A stretch of DNA of 64,000 nt, from the NCBI GenBank assembly GCA_012735495.1, contig JAAYHD010000027.1, positions 48,720-112,719 of the forward strand, given 5' to 3'. Position 1 is the stretch's first letter. Every line of letters starts with the position of its first letter. The notes beneath the pieces are model-generated. The model was not told the origin of the DNA. It did no database searches and saw only the letters and a program-made list of their open reading frames with translations. The stretch is from Clostridiales bacterium. GTDB lineage: Bacteria > Bacillota > Clostridia > Lachnospirales > Lachnospiraceae. Positions 18,602-28,975 of this stretch are shown here, piece by piece. Position numbers and translations under genes: made by a program.

Positions 18602-20482
18602 ATGAAGCATTTGCGTAAATTTATGGCGATACTGCTGTTATTGTCAATGGTTTTATCCTTAATGGCATGCAAAAAGAAGGGGGATGCTCCTTCGGAGCCT
18701 GAGGGGCAGCCTACTGAACAGACTGAAACCGGGGATACGGGAAAAGAAGATGTTGTAACAAAGGAAGCATTTCTTGACGACGGAAGGTTAACCCTGTCGG
18801 AGCTGTCATCCGTATCCTTGTCCGAGTTGACTGCGGTCGAAATGGCCCGCGTGATGGGGATCGGGATTAACCTTTCAAATACCATGGAAGCCTGCAATAC
18901 GAACAACAGAGTTCCAAACCTAAGTCCGACTTATTATGAGCAATTGTGGGGACAACCGGTGACCACGCAGGAGATAATAAGCGGCATGAGGGAGGCGGGC
19001 TTTAAGTCCCTTCGTATTCCCGTGGCATGGATGAATGCCATGGATTTCGAAAACGGCGATTATACATTGGGAGAAGCCTATCTTGACCGCGTGGAGGAAA
19101 TAGTCAATTACGCATTGAACGCGGATATGTTTGTTATGATAAATGACCACTGGGATCATGGCTGGTGGAGCATGTTCGGCCATCCGGACCAGGAGGTCCG
19201 CGACAAGGCCATGGATATGTACATTGCCATGTGGACCCAGATTGCCGAAAAATTCAAGGATTACGATTACCGCCTTATATTTGAATCAGCAAACGAAGAG
19301 CTTGGCGACCGTCTGAACGACCGGACCGAATTCAGTCCTACCGGAGGTACCCTTACGGAAGACGAGCGGTATGAAATGGTCAGGAAGATCAACCAGACCT
19401 TCGTCGATGTGGTGCGCAGGACAGGTGGATACAACGCCGACCGTTTCCTGCTGGTAAAGGGATATAATACGAATATTGACAAGACTGTTGATGATCGATT
19501 TGTAATGCCCACCGATACTGCTAAAAACAGGCTCTTTGTCGGTGTACACTACTACGAGCCCTGGGGCTACTGCGGAGATACCGCAGGAGTAAGCGCATGG
19601 GGAACCTTGGCCGAGGTTGAGAAAATGCACAGCACCCTTGCCAAAATGAAGAAGTTCACGGACCAGGGATACGGAGTCATTATCGGAGAGTGGGGTGTCC
19701 TTGATAACAAGGGTGAGGACAGGTACAACTATTATTTCAATTTCCTGAATTTGAACGAAAAATACGGTTATGTACCTTTCCTGTGGGATACAGGAGGAAT
19801 ATACAGCAGAAGGGAATACAAGATCCGTACGGACACCGATGACGAGGCAATCAGTAAGATCATCAGTCTTTTAAAGAATTTTGACGTTAAGACACTGGCG
19901 GATATGACCGTTGAAGAAATAGTCGCTAATGCCGAGGATAACCTGGCACTGGCTATAAAAAAGGCGGAAAGCAGGCCCCAGTTTACATATGGTGATGACG
20001 AGGCATACGCATGGATTATGCTGACCAGCGGTGACTGGGCGATACAATACAGTGTCGGTGACGTATATGAACCCGGTTCGAAGCCGGATGGGCTGGTTGC
20101 CACGGATGTAAAGATTGAAGGACCCGGCACCTACACGGTTGCACTGGATATTACGGGCACAGACCAGGGATACGCCAACGGTCTCAAGTTTTCTGCGGTT
20201 GGTATAGTCAATGCCGAGAAATTATGGCCCGGATATATAATAGAGATAAAGGAAATCCTTATAAACGGCGAACCGGCTGAACTATCCGGAAAGCCGTATA
20301 CAACCAGTGACGACGGCAATACAACCAGGGTAAACCTTTATAACGAATGGGTAGGCAGCCTGCCTCCCGAGGCCAGGACACTGGACGGAGATTTATCAGA
20401 TGCGACACCGGTACCCCTTGAGAAATATACAGGAACAAAGATACAGACCATACAGGTTACATTTGATTATATGGAGGGGTAG
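18602..20482 (+). CDS. GH5 family glycoside hydrolase lipoprotein (endoglucanase-like)
   Basis: A lipoprotein signal peptide ends in LMAC (Cys24 region), and the enzyme would be anchored outside the cell. The catalytic domain spans about residues 75-420. INLSNTMEACN and SLRIPVAWM are GH5 strand motifs, FESANEELG holds the acid/base Glu (about 227; the usual NEP is NEE here), and GVIIGEWGVLD holds the nucleophile Glu (about 361). Family members cut beta-1,4-glucans, mannans or xyloglucans. The last ~160 residues form a beta-sandwich-like domain that could bind carbohydrate, not assigned to a family here. The next gene starts 3 bases after its stop, so it is co-transcribed with the GH43 enzyme. 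A paralogue lies at 61967. Confidence 0.85.
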   Translation: MKHLRKFMAILLLLSMVLSLMACKKKGDAPSEPEGQPTEQTETGDTGKEDVVTKEAFLDDGRLTLSELSSVSLSELTAVEMARVMGIGINLSNTMEACNTNNRVPNLSPTYYEQLWGQPVTTQEIISGMREAGFKSLRIPVAWMNAMDFENGDYTLGEAYLDRVEEIVNYALNADMFVMINDHWDHGWWSMFGHPDQEVRDKAMDMYIAMWTQIAEKFKDYDYRLIFESANEELGDRLNDRTEFSPTGGTLTEDERYEMVRKINQTFVDVVRRTGGYNADRFLLVKGYNTNIDKTVDDRFVMPTDTAKNRLFVGVHYYEPWGYCGDTAGVSAWGTLAEVEKMHSTLAKMKKFTDQGYGVIIGEWGVLDNKGEDRYNYYFNFLNLNEKYGYVPFLWDTGGIYSRREYKIRTDTDDEAISKIISLLKNFDVKTLADMTVEEIVANAEDNLALAIKKAESRPQFTYGDDEAYAWIMLTSGDWAIQYSVGDVYEPGSKPDGLVATDVKIEGPGTYTVALDITGTDQGYANGLKFSAVGIVNAEKLWPGYIIEIKEILINGEPAELSGKPYTTSDDGNTTRVNLYNEWVGSLPPEARTLDGDLSDATPVPLEKYTGTKIQTIQVTFDYMEG

Positions 20483-20485
20483 ATT

Positions 20486-22084
20486 ATGGCTGGGCGTATA
20501 AAGCTAATATTAATTATGGCATGCATGATTATTTTGGCGGCAGCATTTTCTGGCTGCCACTCTTCACAAAAGGAAAGCCGGACGGATACCAGAAATGAAG
20601 AGACCGGATCCATTATTTCGGAGGAGACGGCAAAACAGGAAGAAGACAAGGAAGAGGAGAGGGAAGTGTTCAGCGATTTTCTTATACAGTTGGGAAAAGA
20701 TAATGACAAGTCAAATCCCCTTATAACCCATATGTATATGGCAGACCCTACTGCTGTGGAGTATGAGGGCCGGCTGTACGTATACGGCACCAATGACACC
20801 CAGCAGTACCTGCATGACGTGGAGGGGAAGAACACATACGAGAAAATAAAATCCATAGTGATAATTTCCACCGATGACATGGTCAACTGGACTTATCATG
20901 GGATTATTGATACGGAAAAAATAGCGCCATGGATTATTGCGTCCTGGGCTCCTTCAATCGTTTCCCGCGTAGAGGATGATGGCAAGACTCACTTTTATCT
21001 GTATTTTTCTAACAGCGGTTGGGGAACGGGCGTATTGACCTCTACTTCCCCCACGGGGCCGTGGGAGGATCCCCTTGGAAGATCCCTGATTGACGGCAAT
21101 ACCCCCGGACTGGGGTCCGGTGTGGCAGCAGCCTTTGATCCGGGAGTGGTGATAGATGACAATGGGGATGCATGGCTGGCTTTCGGCGGCAGTGCTTCAT
21201 CGGATGACCCGGAAAAAAACTATATGCCCGGAGGGGCGAGGATAGTCAAGCTGGGAAAGGATATGATTTCCCTGGCCAGCGATATAGTTGAGATTCCGGC
21301 GCCATACCATTTTGAGGCAAACGAGTTGAATTACATCAATGGCACATTTGTATATACATACTGCAACAGCTGGGCAAGCCGCGATGTATGGAAGATAGAT
21401 GGGACCTCGGCTCCTCCGGCCGCGAGCATGTCTTATATGACCACCACCAATCCGTTGGATCCGGACAGCTGGACATACCGCGGATACTATTTAAAGAATC
21501 CGGGAGACTACGGGTTAAACCACAGCAACAACCATACCCATCTGCACAAGTATAAGGGTCAGTATTATCTGTTCTATCACACCCTTGAGCTGCAGAAAAG
21601 ATATGCGGTAAACGGAGGTTTCCGAAGCCTTTATGTCGACCCTATTGAGGTCGATGAGGAGACCGTTACAATAAACAGGATATTGTGGCCGGCCATTAAG
21701 GGGGTAAAACAGATTGAAAGCTTTGATCCGTTTGATACGTCATTGTACTCAACCCATGCTTTATCCGCCGGGGTATCATTTGAAGCCATGGACGAGAAGG
21801 GAAACATGTTCGTTATTTCGGACAAGGAGGGAAGCTGGGTAATGGTCCGAGGTGCAGATTTTAAGGACGGGGCAAAGGAGTTTACCGCCAGGGTCATGGG
21901 AACCGGCAGGATGGAAATACGGCTGGATGATTTGCGGAACGGACCGGTGGCTGAAGTAAACATTACGGATACGGAGTGGAAGGATGTGACCATAACGCTT
22001 CCTGAAGCGATTGAAGGTGAGCACGACATATACTTCCTGTTTATTAACGAGGGTATAAGCGCATATGCCTGGAGTTTTAAATAA
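20486..22084 (+). CDS. GH43 family glycoside hydrolase lipoprotein with CBM6-like domain
   Basis: The signal peptide ends in the lipobox AFSGC. The GH43 five-bladed propeller shows the three acidic positions: MADPTAVEYEGRLYVYG (base Asp, about 87), FDPGVVIDDNG (Asp, about 217) and HFEANELNYI (acid Glu, about 278). NHTHLHKYKGQYYLFYH is also typical. Residues about 420-532 fit a CBM6-type sandwich ending in YAWSFK. Enzymes of this kind remove arabinose or xylose from xylan and arabinan. GGAGGGG lies 6 bases before the ATG. Together with the GH5 enzyme it attacks plant cell-wall polysaccharide. Confidence 0.85.
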   Translation: MAGRIKLILIMACMIILAAAFSGCHSSQKESRTDTRNEETGSIISEETAKQEEDKEEEREVFSDFLIQLGKDNDKSNPLITHMYMADPTAVEYEGRLYVYGTNDTQQYLHDVEGKNTYEKIKSIVIISTDDMVNWTYHGIIDTEKIAPWIIASWAPSIVSRVEDDGKTHFYLYFSNSGWGTGVLTSTSPTGPWEDPLGRSLIDGNTPGLGSGVAAAFDPGVVIDDNGDAWLAFGGSASSDDPEKNYMPGGARIVKLGKDMISLASDIVEIPAPYHFEANELNYINGTFVYTYCNSWASRDVWKIDGTSAPPAASMSYMTTTNPLDPDSWTYRGYYLKNPGDYGLNHSNNHTHLHKYKGQYYLFYHTLELQKRYAVNGGFRSLYVDPIEVDEETVTINRILWPAIKGVKQIESFDPFDTSLYSTHALSAGVSFEAMDEKGNMFVISDKEGSWVMVRGADFKDGAKEFTARVMGTGRMEIRLDDLRNGPVAEVNITDTEWKDVTITLPEAIEGEHDIYFLFINEGISAYAWSFK

Positions 22085-22106
22085 ATAAAAAAATAAAGTT
22101 ATTATA

Positions 22107-22150
22107 TTTATAACAAGAGCGGGATTAATGAATCCCGCTCTTGTTATAAA
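22107..22150. terminator. Strong 20-bp hairpin after GH43
   Basis: A perfect 20-bp inverted repeat (left arm 22107-22126, loop AATG, right arm 22131-22150) with GC-rich core AGAGCGGGATT. There is no long T-run on the + side, while an A-rich stretch precedes it. It may act as terminator or 3' mRNA stabiliser for the GH5-GH43 transcript. Confidence 0.6.
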
Positions 22151-22245
22151 TATTAATGCCTGCTTTAGCGGAATATGATATTATATATATATCATTATAA
22201 TTGTTTGAAAACTTTTGAAGACGTACTGCATCCAGGAGTGATTTC

Positions 22246-24117
22246 ATGTTCAACATAGAAGAAGAACTTAAGCTTCTGCCGGACAAGCCGGGAGTATATA
22301 TAATGAAGGACGAGACAGGAACCGTAATTTATGTGGGAAAAGCGGTCGTCCTGAAGAACAGGGTCAGGCAGTATTTTCAGAACAGCCGCAATCTCTCCCC
22401 GAAGATCAGGCAGATGGTGGAGCACATAGACCACTTCGAATATATAGTGACGGATACCGAAGTGGAAGCCCTGGTGCTTGAAAACAACCTGATAAAGGAA
22501 TACAGGCCCAAGTATAACACGATGCTTAAGGACGACAAGACGTATCCTTACATCTGCGTCACGGTTAACGAAGTGTTTCCCAGGGTGTTTCTGACCAGGG
22601 AGGTTAAGAGGGATAAGGCAAGGTATTTCGGCCCTTATACCGGCGCCGCGGCCGTCAGGGAAATAATCGACCTTCTCAGGAAAATGTACAGGATACGGAC
22701 ATGCGCCAGGATTCTTCCGAGGGATATCGGAAAGGAAAGGCCGTGCCTTTATTATTACATGGGACAATGCGACGCTCCTTGCCAGGGGTTTATTTCTAAG
22801 GAAGAATATAGAAAGAATATAGACTCTGTTATAGAGTTTCTTAACGGCAATTACGCTCCCGTTGAAAAAATGCTTGAAGAGAAGATGAACGATGCCGCAA
22901 GCAAAATGGAATATGAGAAGGCGGCGGCTTTCAGGGATCTGCTTAACAGTGTAAGACAGGTCATGAACAAACAGAAAATCACCTATACCGACCAGGCCGA
23001 CAGGGATATCATTGCGTTTGCGAGAAAGAATGACGAGGCTGTTGTGCAGACATTCTTTATCAGGGAAGGGAAGCTTATCGGAAGAGACCATTTTTACCTT
23101 ACCGGTGTGGAGGGAGAGACCGACAGCCGTATCATTACAAGCTTCATAAAGCAGTTTTATGCGGGAACACCGTATATACCCAAGGAAATATACCTTGAGA
23201 CCGAACCCGAGGACCAGGAGCTGATTGGCAGCTGGTTGAGCAGCAGAAGGGGTCAGAAGGTTCATATCCATGTGCCCAAAAAGGGAAGCAAGGAGAAGCT
23301 CGTGGAGCTTGCCAAGACAAATGCGCTTCTGATTCTCAACAAGGACGCGGAAAAGCTAAAGAGGGAGGAAGCAAGAACCACGGGAGCACTCAAGGAACTG
23401 GCAAATTACCTGGATCTTCCGTATATATCGAGAATAGAATCCTACGATGTATCCAATACGGCTGGATTTGAAACCGTTGGATCCATGGTCGTGTTCGAGC
23501 AGGGGAAGCCCAAGAAATCCGATTACAGGAAGTTTAAAATCCGCTCCGGCATCGGTCCCGACGATTATGCCGCCATGTATGAGATGCTTATAAGAAGGTT
23601 TACCCATGGAATGCGGGAGCTTGAGGAATTAAGAGAAAAGAACATGGACGAAAGCATGGGAAGCTTCACAAAATACCCGGACCTCATATTAATGGACGGC
23701 GGAAAGGGGCAGGTTAATGTTGCCCTGCAGGTACTGGAAGAACTGCAGCTTGATATTGCGGTCTGCGGCATGGTCAAGGATGACAATCACCGGACGAGGG
23801 GTTTGTATTACAACAACCGGGAACTGCCAATTGACAAGAGCGGCGAGCTTTTCAAGCTGATAACAAGAATACAGGACGAGACCCACCGGTTTGCCATAGA
23901 GTATCACAGAAGCTTGCGCAAAAAGAAGCAGGTGCACTCCATATTGGATGATATCAAGGGAATCGGCCCCTCAAGAAGAAGGGCGCTTATGAAGCATTTT
24001 CAGTCCCTGGACGCGATAAAGGAGGCCGATATTGAAGATCTTCTAAAGGTTCCGTCCATGAACAGGGCAAGCGCCGAGGAGGTATATAATTTCTTCCATA
24101 AGACCAATGCCCAATAA
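22246..24117 (+). CDS. uvrC: UvrABC excinuclease subunit C
   Basis: The 623-residue protein begins with the GIY-YIG nuclease domain ([14 protein letters not shown], then VIYVGKA), which makes the 3' incision in nucleotide excision repair. A UVR motif that contacts UvrB lies near residues 205-240. The UvrC RNase H-like domain for the 5' incision follows, with SYDVSNTAG and [14 protein letters not shown]. Two helix-hairpin-helix motifs end the protein ([17 protein letters not shown]). It is of full family length. It starts the block leading into hprK. Confidence 0.97.
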   Translation: MFNIEEELKLLPDKPGVYIMKDETGTVIYVGKAVVLKNRVRQYFQNSRNLSPKIRQMVEHIDHFEYIVTDTEVEALVLENNLIKEYRPKYNTMLKDDKTYPYICVTVNEVFPRVFLTREVKRDKARYFGPYTGAAAVREIIDLLRKMYRIRTCARILPRDIGKERPCLYYYMGQCDAPCQGFISKEEYRKNIDSVIEFLNGNYAPVEKMLEEKMNDAASKMEYEKAAAFRDLLNSVRQVMNKQKITYTDQADRDIIAFARKNDEAVVQTFFIREGKLIGRDHFYLTGVEGETDSRIITSFIKQFYAGTPYIPKEIYLETEPEDQELIGSWLSSRRGQKVHIHVPKKGSKEKLVELAKTNALLILNKDAEKLKREEARTTGALKELANYLDLPYISRIESYDVSNTAGFETVGSMVVFEQGKPKKSDYRKFKIRSGIGPDDYAAMYEMLIRRFTHGMRELEELREKNMDESMGSFTKYPDLILMDGGKGQVNVALQVLEELQLDIAVCGMVKDDNHRTRGLYYNNRELPIDKSGELFKLITRIQDETHRFAIEYHRSLRKKKQVHSILDDIKGIGPSRRRALMKHFQSLDAIKEADIEDLLKVPSMNRASAEEVYNFFHKTNAQ

Positions 24118-24198
24118 GAGCATTTACTTTAATCGGTATAATATGATAGAATGTGTGCAGGTGGAAAGGACATACATTAAGAAAGAGGGGATGAAACG

Positions 24199-25143
24199 GT
24201 GTATACTGTCGAACTGGTCCGTTTGATTGAAAAACTTAACCTGGAGAATTGCACACCGGATATAGATATTAAGAGGATCAAAATATCACAGCCCGATGTG
24301 AACAGGCCTGCCCTGCAGTTGGCCGGATTCTATGATTATTTTGATTCAGAACGGGTGCAGATAATAGGTTATGTTGAGAATGCCTATATGCAGCAGTTTG
24401 ACGAGAATGAGCGTATTGAAATAATGGCCAGGCTCATGGATTACAAGGTACCGTGCATAGTCTTCTGCCGGAATCTCGAGGTGAGCGAAAGGCTGGTCAA
24501 GGTGGCCACAGAAAAGGAGGTTCCGATATTAAGAACCTCAAAAACAACATCCTCGTTCATGGCGGAAGTAATCAGATGGCTGAAGGTGGAACTGGCACCC
24601 AGGATAACCATTCACGGCGTGCTGGTTGATGTTTACGGTGAGGGCATACTGATTATGGGTGAAAGCGGAATCGGAAAAAGCGAGGCGGCGTTGGAGCTTA
24701 TAAAGCGGGGCCATCGTCTCGTTGCCGATGATGTGGTGGAAATCAAAAAGGTCAGTGATGAGACCCTGATAGGAACATCCCCTGATATAACCAGGCATTT
24801 CATCGAGCTGCGCGGCATTGGAATAATTGATGTAAAGACTCTGTTCGGAGTTGAAAGCGTTAAGAATACCCAGGCCATAGATCTTGTAATAAAACTGGAG
24901 GAATGGGATAAGGATAAAAACTATGACCGGTTCGGGCTGGAGGAGCAGTATATCGAGTTTTTGGGAAACAAGGTGGTTTGCCATTCCATACCGATCCGTC
25001 CCGGAAGAAACCTGGCAATTATCTGCGAATCTGCCGCAGTAAACCACAGGCAGAAGAAGATGGGATATAATGCCGCACAGGAATTGTACAAGAGAGTGAC
25101 CAACAGGCTGCGCGGCGGGGATTCGGAAGACAGGGAGTATTAA
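24199..25143 (+). CDS. hprK: HPr kinase/phosphorylase
   Basis: The GTG at 24199 has GAGGGG 8 bases upstream; the ATG at 24191 is out of frame. The 314-residue protein has the Walker A GESGIGKSE (about residue 153), VADDVVEIKK, and the family signature ELRGIGIIDVKTLFG. HprK phosphorylates Ser46 of HPr and Crh using ATP when glycolytic intermediates are high, and removes it when phosphate is high, driving carbon catabolite control. A probable target, the HPr-like protein at 28968, is five genes downstream. Confidence 0.96.
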   Translation: MYTVELVRLIEKLNLENCTPDIDIKRIKISQPDVNRPALQLAGFYDYFDSERVQIIGYVENAYMQQFDENERIEIMARLMDYKVPCIVFCRNLEVSERLVKVATEKEVPILRTSKTTSSFMAEVIRWLKVELAPRITIHGVLVDVYGEGILIMGESGIGKSEAALELIKRGHRLVADDVVEIKKVSDETLIGTSPDITRHFIELRGIGIIDVKTLFGVESVKNTQAIDLVIKLEEWDKDKNYDRFGLEEQYIEFLGNKVVCHSIPIRPGRNLAIICESAAVNHRQKKMGYNAAQELYKRVTNRLRGGDSEDREY

Positions 25144-25169
25144 TTATCATGATATCGGAGGAAGCCATT

Positions 25170-26105
25170 ATGCGGTATTGTTACGGAGTGGATATAGGAG
25201 GAACCGGCATAAAGATCGGTCTTTTTGATGCGGCAGGAGAACTGATTAGGAAATGGGAGATTCCAACCAGGAAAACAGGAAACGGCAAGGATATCCTTAG
25301 GGATGTGGCGGATTTTATTGAAGGCAAGAATAATGAAGAAGGCATAAAACATGATGATGTTATCGGCATCGGAATGGCTTTGCCGGGTCCGGTCAGGGAT
25401 GACGGCTATATCCTGGAGATTCCCAATATAGGACTGGGAAGCTTTAATATTGAGGAAGAAATGGCCGGTATGACAGGATATAAGGTCAGAGCCGGAAATG
25501 ATGCCAATGTGGCCGCGCTTGGCGAGCAATGGAGGGGCAACGGCAAGGATTATAAGAACATGGTCCTTGTCACTCTCGGAACCGGAGTTGGTGGAGGCGT
25601 CATACATAACGGGAAGATTCTTGCCGGAAGCAACGGAGCCGGAGGAGAGATAGGCCACCTGCCCGTCAATCCCCGCGAAACTGATATATGCGGCTGTGGA
25701 AAGAGAGGATGCCTTGAGCAGTACGCATCGGCCACCGGAATAGTCAGGCTGGCCAGGAAGGCATTGAAAGATAATCCAAAGGGTACACGGTTGTCCGAAG
25801 CGGATGAGATAACCGCAAAGCTTGTGTTCGACCTGGCAAAGCAGGGAGACCTGCTGGCATTAAAAATTGTCGACGAGGCCTGCAGAAACCTGGGATATGC
25901 CCTGGCAATGGTGGCACAGGTGGTGGACCCGGAGGCGTTTATCATTGGAGGCGGAGTGTCAAAGGCTGGGGAGATCCTGATAAACCATGTTAAAAAGCAT
26001 TATGCGCCGAATGTAATGAACTCCCTGAAAGATAAAGTATTTGCGCTGGCAACGCTTGGAAACGATGCGGGCATATATGGATGCGCAAGGCTTATACTGT
26101 CGTGA
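25170..26105 (+). CDS. ROK-family glucokinase
   Basis: The ATG at 25170 has GGAGG 8 bases before it; an ATG at 25149 precedes that site. The 311-residue protein starts YGVDIGGTGIKIGLF (phosphate loop), has GNDANVAALGE (catalytic Asp region), TLGTGVGGGVI, and the zinc motif CGCGKRGCLE of ROK proteins. It lacks an N-terminal DNA-binding domain, so it is a kinase rather than a repressor. It would phosphorylate glucose released by the extracellular hydrolases. Its place next to hprK links it to carbon control. Confidence 0.9.
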   Translation: MRYCYGVDIGGTGIKIGLFDAAGELIRKWEIPTRKTGNGKDILRDVADFIEGKNNEEGIKHDDVIGIGMALPGPVRDDGYILEIPNIGLGSFNIEEEMAGMTGYKVRAGNDANVAALGEQWRGNGKDYKNMVLVTLGTGVGGGVIHNGKILAGSNGAGGEIGHLPVNPRETDICGCGKRGCLEQYASATGIVRLARKALKDNPKGTRLSEADEITAKLVFDLAKQGDLLALKIVDEACRNLGYALAMVAQVVDPEAFIIGGGVSKAGEILINHVKKHYAPNVMNSLKDKVFALATLGNDAGIYGCARLILS

Positions 26106-26175
26106 AATTTCATCATTAAAGCCATTACGGTTGAATAAGGTATAGAAGTATTGTATTATAGCGTTGGAGGTTAAC

Positions 26176-27105
26176 TTGAAGGACACAGACTTATTTGAAA
26201 AGGAACTGAATGAAATATTCAGTTCGGATAGAATTCTTAAAAACGAACCCATGTCAAGGCATACTTCCCTGCGCATAGGCGGCAATACGGATTACATGGT
26301 TTTTCCGGCAACTATAGACGAGATTAGGCTGACAATCAAGCTGTGCAGGAAATATGACATGCCGTATTATATTATGGGAAACGGCAGCAATCTTTTGGTT
26401 TCGGATTCCGGCTACCGCGGCCTGATAATAAAGCTTTCGGACAGATTCTCAAATATAAGTGTGGAGGAAGACGGAACCGTTCTTGCCCAGGCAGGGGTTC
26501 TTATGTCAAAGCTGTCAAATGTCATAGCCGCAAACAGCCTGACAGGCTTTGAGTTCGGGGCGGGAATACCGGGAACCCTGGGAGGAGCTGTGGCTATGAA
26601 CGCGGGAGCATACGGAGGTGAAATGCAGCAGGTTGTAATATCCGCTACAGTCATAGACGGTGACGGAAATATACGGACCTTGAGCAATAAGGAGCTGGAG
26701 TTCGGTTACAGAAGCAGCGTTATTCAGAAGAAGGATTTGTGCGTGCTTGAAGCGACGCTAAAACTTAATAAGGGGGATAAGAGGCAGATTCTGGACAAAA
26801 TCCGTGAACTTAACCATCTCAGACAATTGAAACAGCCTCTTGATAAATTCAGCGCGGGAAGTACCTTCAAGCGGCCGGAGGGCCACTTTGCCGGCAAGCT
26901 GATCAGCGATGCCGGTTTGCGGGGATTCCAGATAGGCGACGCCGCCGTATCTGAAAAGCATTGCGGATTTTTAGTAAACAAAGGGAACGCTACGGCCGGT
27001 GATTTCATGAAGCTGATTAAAGAGGTCACAAGGATTGTTAATGAGAAGTACGGAGTTTTGCTGGAGCCTGAAGTTAAGTTCTTGGGGACATTTGATTCAG
27101 ATTGA
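26176..27105 (+). CDS. murB: UDP-N-acetylenolpyruvoylglucosamine reductase
   Basis: The chosen start is the TTG at 26176, with GGAGG 5 bases before it; the TTG at 26164 overlaps the ribosome site. The protein is 309 residues. It has TSLRIGGNTDYMV, MGNGSNLLVSD and GAGIPGTLGGAVAMNAGAYG (FAD-binding), the catalytic serine in AGSTFKRPEGHFAG, and the late Glu in LLEPEV. These fit type IIa MurB. It makes UDP-MurNAc in the cytoplasm for peptidoglycan. It is followed closely by rapZ. Confidence 0.95.
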   Translation: MKDTDLFEKELNEIFSSDRILKNEPMSRHTSLRIGGNTDYMVFPATIDEIRLTIKLCRKYDMPYYIMGNGSNLLVSDSGYRGLIIKLSDRFSNISVEEDGTVLAQAGVLMSKLSNVIAANSLTGFEFGAGIPGTLGGAVAMNAGAYGGEMQQVVISATVIDGDGNIRTLSNKELEFGYRSSVIQKKDLCVLEATLKLNKGDKRQILDKIRELNHLRQLKQPLDKFSAGSTFKRPEGHFAGKLISDAGLRGFQIGDAAVSEKHCGFLVNKGNATAGDFMKLIKEVTRIVNEKYGVLLEPEVKFLGTFDSD

Positions 27106-27122
27106 GGAAGGAACGGTACTGG

Positions 27123-27980
27123 ATGAGATTTGTTATTGTGACAGGCATGTCCGGGGCGGGAAAAAGCTCCGTTCTAAAAATGCTGGAGGACGCAGGATTT
27201 TTTTGTGTGGACAATCTGCCCATTAAACTTGTAAAAAAATTTGTAAAACTCATTATGCAGGGACATAATGAAAATGACAAGGTAGCATTGGGCCTTGACG
27301 TAAGAAGCGGGCAGTCCTTGGATGAGCTTGACAAGGTGCTTGATGAAATGAAGACAATGGGATGCCCTTATGAAATACTATTCTTGGATTGCTCCACGGA
27401 AATACTGGTAAAACGGTACAAGGAAACAAGGAGAATCCATCCTCTGTCCCAATCGGGAAGAGTGGATAAGGGAATTGAGCTTGAACGGAAAAGACTTGAC
27501 TTTCTTCGAAAAAAGGCTGATGTAATCATTGACACAAGCCACCTGCTGGTTCGGGACCTGAAAGCCCAGATTGACAAGATTTATGTAGAGGATAAGAATT
27601 TCAGGAATTTTATAATAATGATCTTATCGTTCGGTTTTAAGTATGGAATACCGACGGATTCCGACCTGGTATTTGATGTGCGCTTCCTGCCGAACCCGTA
27701 TTATGTAGAAAATTTGAAGGACAAGACGGGCATGGATCCTGAAGTCAGGCAATTCATCATGGATTCGGAGCTGGCAGTCAGGTTTTTGGACAAACTGGAG
27801 GACCTGATTACATTTCTCATTCCGAACTATATTGCCGAGGGAAAGAACCAGCTTGTTATCAGCATAGGATGTACCGGCGGCAAGCACCGTTCGGTGACCC
27901 TTTCCAATGAGCTTGCCAAAAGACTGGCGCAAACGGGGTATGCTATAAAAACCGAGCATAGGGATATGGATAAGGATTAA
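27123..27980 (+). CDS. rapZ: RNase adapter/nucleotide-binding protein RapZ (YvcJ)
   Basis: The ATG at 27123 gives a 285-residue protein; an in-frame TTG at 27102 would overlap murB. Walker A GMSGAGKSS is near residue 8. The C-terminal domain has IGCTGGKHRSV, the conserved RapZ segment. In enterobacteria the family senses glucosamine-6-phosphate and guides RNase E; in Firmicutes YvcJ is a nucleotide-binding protein with a less clear role. It precedes whiA directly. The yvcK/glmR gene usually found between them in Bacillus is absent here. Confidence 0.92.
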   Translation: MRFVIVTGMSGAGKSSVLKMLEDAGFFCVDNLPIKLVKKFVKLIMQGHNENDKVALGLDVRSGQSLDELDKVLDEMKTMGCPYEILFLDCSTEILVKRYKETRRIHPLSQSGRVDKGIELERKRLDFLRKKADVIIDTSHLLVRDLKAQIDKIYVEDKNFRNFIIMILSFGFKYGIPTDSDLVFDVRFLPNPYYVENLKDKTGMDPEVRQFIMDSELAVRFLDKLEDLITFLIPNYIAEGKNQLVISIGCTGGKHRSVTLSNELAKRLAQTGYAIKTEHRDMDKD

Positions 27981-28012
27981 ATGAATAGTTGATATAAAGG
28001 TGCTGATGAAAT

Positions 28013-28975
28013 ATGTCATTTTCAAAGGAGGTCAAGGAAGAGCTTTCATCACGGGCAAGTGATGCCAGGCACTGCGGGATTGCGGAGCTGGCTGCGATTA
28101 TAACCTATGGAGGACAGCTGGTCCGGGATAAAGCTCATCCATACCTTAAGCTTCAGACTGAAAGTCCTGCCGTTGCACGAAAGTGCTTTACATTAATCAA
28201 AAAAACATTTAATATTAATATTGACATCTTGGCCAGACAAAATCAAGGAATCAGAAGCAATAAAACATATATGCTGGTTCTTAAGAACCGGGAGGATTTG
28301 TTAAAGATATTTAAAGCTACAAAGCATGATACAGACATAGATCATTACGGCAGGATGGGGTGTCCCAGCCACCTGGTGACACAGAACACCTGCTGTAAAC
28401 GAGCGTTTATTCGCGGCGCTTTCCTTATATGCGGTTCAATGAGCAATCCCAAAAAAGCATATCACATGGAATTTGTTACGGATGACCTTGAGAAGGCGGA
28501 AAGACTGCAGGAAATTATCCGCGCTTTTTCGGTGGATGCTAAGATTATTCAAAGAAAAAAGCACTATGTGGTATACATCAAGGAAGGATCGCAGATCGTG
28601 GATCTGCTCAATGTAATGGAAGCCCATGTTTCATTGATGGACCTGGAAAATGTGCGTATCATAAAGGAAATGCGCAACCAGGTGAATAGACAGGTGAATT
28701 GTGAGGCGGCAAATATCAGTAAGACAGTTAATGCGGCATCCAAGCAGATTGAGGATATAATATTTATCAGAGATCATGTGGGATTCGGAAATCTCAACGA
28801 AGGGCTGCGTGATATTGCCAGGCTGAGAATTGAGCATCCTGAAGCTTCATTGAAGGAACTGGGAGCGATGCTGCAGCCGCCAATCAGTAAATCCGGTGTC
28901 AACCATAGATTACGCAAGCTAAGCTATTATGCCGATATTTATCGGAAGAATAAGGAGGAGAAGATTAATGGTTAG
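28013..28975 (+). CDS. whiA: DNA-binding protein WhiA
   Basis: The 320-residue protein starts MSFSKEVKEELSS, the usual WhiA beginning. It has a LAGLIDADG-like N-terminal part (ATKCHR-region equivalents, RGAFLICGSMSNPKKAYHMEF) and a C-terminal helix-turn-helix (SLKELGAMLQPPISKSGVNHRLRKL is spread over about residues 285-310). WhiA affects cell division and sporulation genes in Gram-positives. It overlaps the HPr-like gene by 8 bases, so the two are coupled, as whiA and crh are neighbours in Bacillus. Confidence 0.96.
   Translation: MSFSKEVKEELSSRASDARHCGIAELAAIITYGGQLVRDKAHPYLKLQTESPAVARKCFTLIKKTFNINIDILARQNQGIRSNKTYMLVLKNREDLLKIFKATKHDTDIDHYGRMGCPSHLVTQNTCCKRAFIRGAFLICGSMSNPKKAYHMEFVTDDLEKAERLQEIIRAFSVDAKIIQRKKHYVVYIKEGSQIVDLLNVMEAHVSLMDLENVRIIKEMRNQVNRQVNCEAANISKTVNAASKQIEDIIFIRDHVGFGNLNEGLRDIARLRIEHPEASLKELGAMLQPPISKSGVNHRLRKLSYYADIYRKNKEEKING

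Noticed and set aside
18602..20482. Loss of a catalytic residue in GH5 (NEE instead of NEP)
   Set aside because: The catalytic residue is the Glu after Asn, which is kept; only the following Pro differs, and the nucleophile Glu is present.
22195..23271. 358-codon open frame on the - strand
   Set aside because: It lies fully opposite uvrC, which has full-length motifs; the antisense frame shows no domain pattern.
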